Shown here: one piece after another, positions 32,800-40,530 of the stretch | How positions within the stretch are numbered: position 1 is the stretch's first letter | How the letters are laid out: each line of letters begins with the position of its first letter | NCBI GenBank assembly: GCA_010094045.1 | Contig: ML986753.1 | Location: 64,318-104,847, forward strand | Length of the DNA: 40,530 bases | Origin: Lojkania enalia | Taxonomy: Eukaryota > Ascomycota > Dothideomycetes > Pleosporales | Direction of reading: 5' to 3' | Program-made: the position numbers and the translations under genes | Notes under the pieces: generated by a model | The model's input: only the letters and a program-made list of their open reading frames with translations | What the model was told of the DNA's origin: nothing | The model's database searches: none

Positions 32800-35046
32800 A
32801 GTTTAGGTTTTATAATATATCTATAACGCTGTAGGGCTAAGGTTTTCTTCTAGTTTTTAGGTATTATTCTATAAGTTCCTATATTTATCTATTTCTAACT
32901 ATTTAATTAGATAGTATTATTTACTATTTTATATCTTATATCTTATTATTTTCTTAACTTCTTATTCCTAGTCTTTTCCGTACGTATCTATATTATATAC
33001 TACTAGTTTAGTATCTTAAAGTACCTTTTCTATAAATATAATATAGAAGGTTAGATAGATTTTTATAGTTGAAGATAATTTAAGTTAATAGTTTACAGGT
33101 AATATTTATTTCTTAATTTCGTATAGTCTAATTTTAATATAGTCTAGTTTACTACTTAGTTATTTACTTTAAATATTTTATTATAGTAGCTAAACTTTTT
33201 CTCTCTTCTTAAAATAAGGTAGTTATTTATATTTCTTATTATAGTATTTTTTTATAATATATTATAGGAACTAGAGGTCTTTCTTTAATAAATCTTACGT
33301 TTATTAAATAGTTTTAACTTATTCTTATACCTAGAGTACCTATAATACTATTTTAATTAGAGTGTTATAGGTTTTTAATTTATACTTATAGTTTACTATA
33401 AATAGTAATACTCTAGTTATACTATATATAGCGCTGTTATACGCGAGTTATACTATTAGTAGTAGTATTACCTAATTATTTTATCTATAATTAAGGTAGT
33501 ACTATAGATATTACTCTACTATTTAGTTTATTTATTCTATCTATCTATCTATTTATAGGTAAAATACTATAAATATCTTATATTTAATTCCTAGTAAGTT
33601 TATAATTATTTACTAAAACTTTAAAGTAAACTTAGTATTTTAGTCTATAATTATCTTCTATAGTACTCTATATTATGCGATAATCCACTTTAGAAAGATA
33701 TTTACGACCTATTCTACTAATAATACTTTATTATAAAGGATAAAGTAGATATATTTTATAAGTCTATCTATAATTATTATAATAGAGTTATATACTTCTC
33801 CCTTCGGGTAATCTTTTAACTTTAGTAGCTTAACGATAAAGTCTATAGTAACTTCTATTTATAGTCTAGTTAGTATTTCTAAGTTTTATAATAGTCTATA
33901 AGGTATATATCTATTAAGTTTATTCTATTAGTAGTCCGCGTATTCCCGTAATATATTCTTTACCTATTCTCTTACTTTAGGAAAGTAGAATCTTCTAAGG
34001 ATTCGTTCTAGTATTTTCTCTATTCCTTAGTATCTATAGGTAGGGGCTTCGTGGAATTGCCTAATAAATTCTTTTCTAACTTTAGCTGGTATATAGATTC
34101 GATTGTAGACGTATAGTAGTCTATCTATCTATTCCGGTTCTTATTCTTAAAGTTCTTCGGGTATCCCGTCTATTACTAATCTAATTAGTATTATCCAGCT
34201 TACTTCTTTAGTAATAGTTGTTGCTGCGAGTTGTAGGTAATTGTATATTATACTTCCGTCTTATTATCTTCTTAGTAGTATAGCTGTAGTTCCTTTCTCT
34301 TGCTCGTATCCTAGTAGTCTACTTAGTACGTCTACTCTTCAGTTCTATTTTCCGCTAATATAGATGATTTTAAAGTCGAATATAGCTAGTTCTTATAACT
34401 ATCTAACCTATCTAGGGGTAAGAGTTTTAGTAGTAAGAAAGGTAGTAAAATTCTTATAATTATAATAGACTTTAGTTTACTATTTCGCTCCTTATAGGTA
34501 TACACGCTATTTTTTAAAGTATACTATAATAGCTAGAAGTTCTTAGTTATATATATTATAATTTATTTCTACTAGTATAAGTTTTTATAAATAGTATACT
34601 ACTAGATATTATTTTCTATTATAGATTTGTATAAGGATTCCAGCTATTCTTATTCCTAATACGTTAGTTTCTATAAGAGTTTTCTTTTTTAGGTCGTAGA
34701 GTTTTAGTACTAGTTCTTGCTAAAATTGTTTCTTAACTTCTTAGAAGGCTTTTTCTTATTCGTTTCCTTATATAAAAGTAATATCTTTCTTTAATAGTTA
34801 AGTTAGGGGTATAATTATATTACTCTAATTGTTAATAAAGGTTTAATAGAAGTTATAGAATCCTATAAAAGATTAGATATCTTTAATTAACTTTAGAATT
34901 AGCTAGTCTCTAATTACTACTAATTTATTTAGATTAATTTATAGTTATTCTAGTTCGACGATAAATCCTAAGTAGTTTATTCGTATAGTATAAAATTTGT
35001 ATTTCCTTACTTTAAAGTACAATTTTACTACTTATAATACGCGTAA
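32800..35046 (-). pseudogene. Gypsy-C C1 RT(end)-RNase H-integrase-chromodomain
   Basis: Read right to left. RNase H near 34620-34690 shows TLIETNVLGIRIAGILIQI with its Asp changed to Asn. Integrase C-terminal core near 33500-33570 has the TDRxIExIN block containing the catalytic Glu. The chromodomain at about 32840-32925 reads YYLIKxLEIDKYRNL then NNT, LEENL, matching YLVKW...TWE...NL. The frame is full of TAA/TAG. The right end is the T3 insertion site inside RT; it continues at 36905. Confidence 0.82.
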
Positions 35047-35048
35047 TA

Positions 35049-35097
35049 ACGTACCTTATAAGTAAGCGGCCTATATAAGCGAGCGGTCTACCCTATC
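35049..35097 (+). repeat. T3 left terminal inverted repeat
   Basis: Pairs with 36854-36902. Holds TAAGTAAGCGG and TAAGCGAGCGG about 17 bp apart. Confidence 0.87.
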
Positions 35098-35168
35098 AAC
35101 TTTTTTAACCTTTATATATGTATAGCTTAACAACTAAGTAATATAATAGCAATTTACAACTTGCGCGA

Positions 35169-36821
35169 TTATTCTATAGAAACTTCTATATCCTTCTAGT
35201 ATATATAAGAATTATATCTAGTCTTACTACAGCGGCTACAGCGCGTTTTATACTGTCCGCTCGTACCTAATCGCACCCTAAATTAGCGTATTATAGCCCG
35301 AGTTTCCTCCTTATTATTCTTTTTAGCAATAATCATCTCTCCTTATACTTTTATTAGGGTCTCTTACGCTTGAATCTGCCTTTTTTTCTACTATTTCTGT
35401 TTTGTTACTACTTTATTCGCTTCTTAAAGGCTGATGATTTTATTGTATATTAACCCGATCTGATATATCGCTTTTATAGAGCCTTTCTTAAGCTAATTTT
35501 ACTTCTTAATAATAGAAGCTGGCGAAGAACTTATATCCCTTTAAATCCAATTACGAATTAATATTAATTAAGCTTCTAGCTCGCGCGTATTACTTAGTAT
35601 TTTTACTTCTTATAGGGTATTATCTTATACTAGCAGTATTAGCGTATAAAGCTTTATATTAAGCTTTAAAAGTACTACTTCTAGATTAAACAGAACTAGA
35701 CCAGCTCCTTAAAAGTTTATATAGATATTATCCTTTATAATTAATATATTAAAAGCAGCTTTAAAGGCTGGAAAGAACTTAAGTTTTATAATATGGTTAA
35801 TATAATTGCGTATTAAGACTAAGATCTAATTTCTATATATACGCTTTAATAGTAAGAAGCAGCCTATATCTAGTAGCTGCAATAGGTATAATAAATAAAC
35901 TAGTATATAAAGTAGAATAATACCCTATTCCTCGCAGAGTTTCTAGAAATTAAGCGAGTTATAGCTATTATAGCTATTAAAGATTAGTAGTTAACGCGCG
36001 CCTACTATACAATCCCTTATATACTTATAAAAGTACTTTAACTACTTAATACCAAGTTTATTTATTATCTAGCTGTTCTTACTAACTATAATAGCCCAGT
36101 TCTTAGGTATATTATCACCTTCATACTAGGTAGAGAGATAGTAGTAGCTAGTAATAATAATAAAGGGTAGGAGCGCCTAGCTAGCAGTATTAATCCTCTA
36201 AATTACTAAAATCCATTTATAATTATCTAATTAAATTGCTTTTAGTTAATTATATCTCTCTATATCTATAATAACTAGTTGTAATAAGATAATATCTATT
36301 TAAAAGCTAGATTTATCGAAGTTATATATATCCTTATCTACAATATTATACTTCTCTTTAGTACGCTGTATAAGCTTAAACCAGCCTTTAATTACCTTAG
36401 AATCTTTATATAAAGCTCTCTAGCAATTATAAAGCTAATTTAGGCGTGTTTTAAGTTTAGGAGTACGTCTAACAAAGTTCTTAAACTAATATATACTAAT
36501 CTAGCCTATACTACGCTTAGTAAGTAAGCTATTAGCTATATTTTATATAGTAGCTAAAGTAGGCGCAAATCCTCGCAAATCTAGGTTAAGTATATATTAG
36601 ATAATAACCTCCTCTTTAGGTTTTATTAGTCTCTTTAAGTTAGGCTTATAATTATACTATAAGCGGATTCTAGTATATTATTAGCGTACAGTTATTTAAA
36701 TTATATTAAATATTAAAGCAGCGCATCTTTCGCTATTTATTTAGCCTCTTTTAGTAGCTAAGAGGGCTAAGTTTACTTAATTCTCGTTTTAGGCTATATT
36801 CTTATTATTTTATTGTTATAT
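35169..36821 (-). pseudogene. T3 transposase (pogo/Fot1 DDE superfamily)
   Basis: One frame of about 550 codons without net frameshift, from a probable ATA (RIP of ATG) at 36821 to TAA at 35169. N-terminal DNA-binding region: NSERCAALIFNI then TVR near 36690-36750; VIIxYILNLDLRGFAPTLAT near 36600. The triad: IYNFDKSSF (first Asp kept, 36315-36317), LLIFNSYNSY (second now Asn, 35976-35978), QLLDIGCF (third kept, 35868-35870); spacing 113 codons and 35 residues, identical to T1. C-terminal knuckle 35199-35240 reads CSRCSKTRYNSYIY, keeping two Cys. Fewer damaged catalytic sites than T1. Confidence 0.9.
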
Positions 36822-36853
36822 TGTTGTTAAAAGCTTAAGTATCACGTTTTAGT

Positions 36854-36902
36854 AATAGAGTAGACCGCTCGCTTATATAGGCTGCTCGCTTATAAAGTAT
36901 AT
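36854..36902 (-). repeat. T3 right terminal inverted repeat
   Basis: Reverse complement of 35049-35097 apart from a few transitions. Confidence 0.87.
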
Positions 36903-36904
36903 TA

Positions 36905-37247
36905 CTTGTTTAATATATTTCTTATATTCTTACTTTATTTTTAAGTATATAAGAATATTATTTAAGTAGACTATATAGAATTATCTAAAGTATAGTTTTA
37001 GTACCTTATTAATTTATTTTTAAAAAGTAGCTAGTATATTAGTAAGTCTAAATAGTATAATTAAGTATTTAAAAAGTCTCTTTTTTATCCTAAATACTAT
37101 TTTCCATTTATTTCCTTCTTTAATATAGATTTAGTAGTATATATTTTAGATGTTTAATTTTATAAAGATAGTAGCTTCTCTTAATTAGTTTCTTAAGTTA
37201 TAGATAAGTAGTAGAGGGTATTAGTCCTTAATAATAATATTATTAAG
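36905..37247 (-). pseudogene. Gypsy-C C1 RT (upstream part)
   Basis: Continuation of the C1 reverse transcriptase beyond T3. The catalytic box at 36957-36968 reads YLNN (for YLDD), inside VYLNNILIYLKNK. Cut at 37247 by the C2 LTR, with TTAAG (37243-37247) as its expected target duplication. Confidence 0.83.
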
Positions 37248-37616
37248 TATAACGGCCCTTCTAATTAGCTAGGTATAAGGCGGGGTAATAACTAAGAGTA
37301 ATTACGTGCTGTAAAGTATATTATTCTTATAGGCTTATAATAGAAGTATATAAGTAGAGTATATAAAAAATATTTAAGTTAACTATAAAGAGCTATAAAG
37401 ATTAGAGTTATAAAGTTGTTAAATACAATTTAGTTCCCTTATTATTTTCTTGCTTAATTACTTAGTTAACTAAGCTACTAAGTATATTTAGTTGCTTAGT
37501 TAGCTAAGCTACTAAGCGCGTTATATACCTTATACTAGTCTTATTCTTCTAGCTATATAAAGTTCTAAATCTTAATTAGGTCTAGTATAGGGGTTCTTAT
37601 AAAAATACCTATAATA
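37248..37616 (-). repeat. Gypsy-C C2 3' LTR
   Basis: 369 bp, TATAACGG to CTATAATA, matching 31779-32137. Followed by a minus-strand purine tract (about 37617-37631). Contains the CTTAG/CTAAG palindrome cluster at about 37450-37520. Confidence 0.78.
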
Positions 37617-38250
37617 CTACCTTCCCCTTCTAAGCTCTTAGCCTAAGAGTTTTCCCGTTCTAAACTAGTATATAGTAGGGTTAATACGCTGTTTTCGCTG
37701 AGACTATATATATTTCTAATATCTCCCCTTTATTATTTAACTCTAAGTAGATACTATTATACTAATCGCATAGACTGTTTAGGTAAAATAATTATACCTT
37801 ATTTCTAATATTCCCGTAAGGGGTTAACTTATAAAATAGATAAGAAGGAAATACCTAAGAAATTATATTATTTAGAGTACCTTTATACCGGTATACGTTT
37901 ATTATATAACGCGGATTATAATACTTAGATTACTTGTATATTACGGTCCCGTAATATTAGTTTATTCCTAATTCTTTCTAGTAGTAAAGTAGGATGCTAA
38001 AGTTGTAAAGCTAGAGGAGGAGATTTATCTAGTCTAGAAGGAGTTAGAACAACTTTTTAATAAGGTGGCGGTAGTTTACGTAAAGATCTAGCGTCTTTAT
38101 AAAATTCGTAAATAAGTAAAGTATAAGTAGATAGAGGGTTATAAATATATATGGAAGTAACTTAAGGAAGAAGAAGAGGCAGATTGCGAGGCGGGTCTTC
38201 TTTTTAAGGCGGAGTTGCCTCCTATAATACAGCTAATATTATTTAATCCT
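37617..38250 (+). pseudogene. Antisense ORF in gypsy-C (C2)
   Basis: Counterpart of 32138-32770. Here the position of the C1 ATG is ACG (37686), and one TAA (near 37785) breaks the first frame, so C1 keeps the longer open stretch. The coiled-coil part begins near 38008 (KLEEEIYL) and keeps EEEEADCEAGLL-like acidic residues near 38165-38200. The two copies share frame and length, differing by transitions. Confidence 0.47.
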
Positions 38251-38269
38251 ACTACTCTATCTCTAGGTT

Positions 38270-40530
38270 TTCTTTATAAATTTGGTTTTTATAATATACC
38301 TGCAACGCTATAGAGCTAAGGTTTTCTTTTAGTTCTTAAGTATTATTCTATAGGTTCCTATATTTATCTATTTTTAACTATTTTATTAGATAGTACTATT
38401 TATTATTCTATATTTTATACCTGATTATTCTCTTAACTTCTTATTCTAGATCTTCTCTATACGCGTCTACGTTATATACTATTAGTTCAGCGTCCTGAGG
38501 TGCCTTTTCTATAAGTATAATATAGAAGGTTAGGTAGATTTTTATAGTTGTAGGTAATTTAAGTTAATAGTTTACGGGTAATATCTATTCTTTAATCTTG
38601 TATAGTCCGATTTTAATATAGTCTAGTTTACTACTTAGTCGTTTACTTTAAATATTTTATCTTAGCAGCTAAACTTTTTCTCTCTTCTTAAAGTAAGATA
38701 GTTGTTTATATTTCTTATTATAGTATTTCTTTATAGTATATTATAAGAACTGGAGATCTTTCTTTAGTAAGTCTTACATTTATTAAATAATCTCGACTTA
38801 TTCTTATACTTAAAATACCTATAATACTACTTTAATTAGAGTATTATATATTTTTAGTTTATATCTATAGTTTGCTATAAATAGTAATACTCTAGTTATA
38901 CTATATATAGTACTATTATACGCGAGTTATACTATTAGTAGTAGTATTATCTAATTATTTTATCTATAATTAAAGTAGTACTATAGATATTACTCTACTA
39001 TTTAGTTTATTTATTCTATCTATCTATCTATCTATAGGTAAAATACCGTAGATATTTTATATTTAATTTCTAGTAAGTTTATAATTATTTACTAAAACTT
39101 TAAGATAAACTTAATATTTTAGTCTATAATTATCTTCTAAGGTATTCTATACTATACTATAATCTATTTTAGAAAGATGTTTATAACTTATTCTACTAAT
39201 AATACTTCGTTATAGGGGATAAAGTAGGTATATTTTATAAGTCTATCTATAATTGTTATAATAGAGTTATATACTTCTCTCTTAGGGTAGTCTTTTAACT
39301 TTAGTAGCTTAACGATAAAGTCTATAGTAATTTCTATCTATAGTCTAGTAGGTATTTCTAGGTTTTATAATAGTTTATAAGGTATATATCTACTAAGTTT
39401 ATTCTATTAATAGTCTATATATTCCCGTAATATATTCTTTACCTATTCCCTTACTTTAAGAAAGTAGAATCCCCTAAGAATTCGTTCTAGCATTTTTTTG
39501 GTTCTTTAATATCTATGGGTAGAAGCTTTATAGAATTACCTAATAAATTCTTTTCTAACTCTAACTAGTATATAGATTCGATTATAGACGTATAGTAGTC
39601 TATCTATTTATTCTAGTTCTTATTCTTAGAGTTCTTCGGGTATCCCGTCTATTACTAATTTAATTAGTATTATCCAGCTTACTTTTTTAGTAATAGTTGT
39701 TACTGCGAGTCGTAGGTAATTATATACTATACTTCCATCTTATTATTTCCTTAGTAGTATAGCTGTAGTTCCTTTCTCTTACTTATATCCCGGTAGTCTA
39801 CTTAGTACGTCTATTCTTCGGTTCTATTTTCCGCTAATATAGATAATCTTAAAGTTAAATGTAGCTAGTTCTTATAACTATCTAACCTATCTAGGGGTAA
39901 GAGTTTTAGTAGTAAGGAAGGTAGTAAGGTTTTTATAATCGCAATAGACTTCGGTTTACTATTTTACTCTTTATAGATATATATGCTATTCTTTAAAGTA
40001 TACTATAATAGCTAGAAGTTTTTAGTCGTATATATTATAGTTTATCTCTACTAGTATAAGTTTTCGTAAGTAATATACTACTAGATATCATTTCCTATTA
40101 TAGGTTTATATAAGGATTCCAGCTATTCTTATTCCTAATACGTCGGTTTCTATAAAAGCTTTCTTTTCTGGGTTATAGAGTTTTAGTACTAGTTCTTACT
40201 AAAATTGTTTCTTAACTTCTTAGAAGGCTTTTTCTTATTTATTTCCCTATATAAAGGTAACATCTTTCTTTAATAGTTAAGTTAGGGGTGTAGTTATATC
40301 GCTCTAATTATTAATAAAGGTTTAATAGAAGTTATAAAATCCTATAAAGGATTAAATATCTTTAACTAATTTTAGGGTTAGCTAGTCTCTAATTACTACT
40401 AATTTATTTAGGTCTATTTATAGTTGTTCTAGTTTAATAATAAATCCTAAGTAGTTTATTCTTATAGTATAGAATTCGCATTTCTTTACTTTAAGGTATA
40501 GTTTTACTACTTATAATGCGCGTAGTACTT
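38270..40530 (-). pseudogene. Gypsy-C C2 RT(end)-RNase H-integrase-chromodomain
   Basis: Colinear with 32800-35046. RNase H near 40080-40155 reads FIETDVLGI, keeping the catalytic Asp (GAC) that is AAC in C1. Integrase and chromodomain blocks lie at the same offsets as in C1. It runs off the window in RT exactly around the point where T3 sits in C1. Confidence 0.82.

Larger units (their letters stand above)
35049..36902 (-). mobile_element. T3: second Fot1/pogo-type DNA transposon
   Basis: 1854 bp, TA target duplication at 35047-35048 and 36903-36904. The limits are fixed by the unoccupied site in C2 (end of window, GCGTAGTACTT). Inverted repeats of about 49 bp start ACGTACCTTATAAG. The TIR contains a repeated TAAG..AGCGG motif. 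Its sequence differs from T1, so it is another family of the same superfamily. Confidence 0.9.
31779..37247 (-). mobile_element. C1: gypsy-C chromovirus, 3' part
   Basis: Minus-strand element from its 3' LTR (31779-32137) to RT at 37247, interrupted by T3 and cut by insertion of C2, a second copy of the same family. The 5' half is outside the window. Sequence 31779-35046 is a close direct repeat of 37248-40530. Confidence 0.87.
37248..40530 (-). mobile_element. C2: gypsy-C chromovirus, 3' part (runs off window)
   Basis: Second gypsy-C copy in the same orientation, inserted in RT of C1. Same order as C1. It has no T3, giving the empty site. Differences from C1 are mostly C/T and A/G. Confidence 0.87.

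Noticed and set aside
31779..40530. Segmental tandem duplication of 3.3 kb
   Set aside because: C2 begins exactly at an LTR end and C1 and C2 differ by RIP-type changes; same-family insertion explains it better.
1..40530. Host genes, tRNA, rRNA, CRISPR, centromeric or telomeric arrays
   Set aside because: No stretch outside the transposable elements shows a host-like gene, cloverleaf, rRNA core, spaced repeat array or telomere repeat.

Overview
The window is a stack of dead transposable elements from a filamentous ascomycete (Pezizomycotina-type) genome that has undergone heavy repeat-induced point mutation (RIP). CpA and TpG are almost absent (bases 1-120 hold one CA and two TG), TpA is in large excess, and CpG persists. 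In coding frames Gln and Trp codons have become TAA/TAG, and Cys, His and Asp codons have become Tyr or Asn. No host gene, rRNA, tRNA or CRISPR array was found. The species cannot be named from this sequence.

Layout, with family letters assigned here. An LTR edge of gypsy family B (1-113) abuts a plus-strand gypsy-B copy, B2 (114-1781, gag to RT). A Fot1/pogo-type DNA transposon T1 follows (1784-3632), then a 136-bp antisense scrap of gypsy-B gag (3633-3768). Next is a full minus-strand gypsy-B chromovirus, B1 (3769-28850), with identical-length 279-bp LTRs and about 7.2 kb of its own sequence. B1 is split by two later insertions. Copia-A (4213-14603, TSD TATTA) itself contains Copia-B (5733-10841, TSD ATTAG). 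Gypsy-A (14874-22341, TSD TCTAC, 539-bp LTRs) is a chromovirus on the minus strand. B1 has a 675-bp assembly gap at 25226-25900.

Right of B1 come the 3' end of a plus-strand B copy (28851-29597) and the gag-PR-RT part of another gypsy family, D (29598-31540, minus). D is interrupted by a second T1-family transposon, T2 (31541-31778), which is interrupted by gypsy-C copy C1 (31779-37247, minus). C1 carries a second Fot1/pogo family, T3 (35049-36902), and is in turn interrupted by another copy of its own family, C2 (37248 to the window end). The visible nest is five deep: D, B2, B1, Copia-A, Copia-B.

The LTR elements encoded Gag, protease, reverse transcriptase/RNase H and integrase; gypsy A, B and C also end in a chromodomain. 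The DNA transposons encoded one DDE transposase with a C-terminal CCHC knuckle. None is intact. The most notable pattern is that all three chromovirus families carry a second, protein-like reading frame on the opposite strand, between the chromodomain and the 3' LTR: charged and coiled-coil-like in A and C, and Q/K-rich in B. It is present in both C copies and may be an undescribed antisense gene of these elements.
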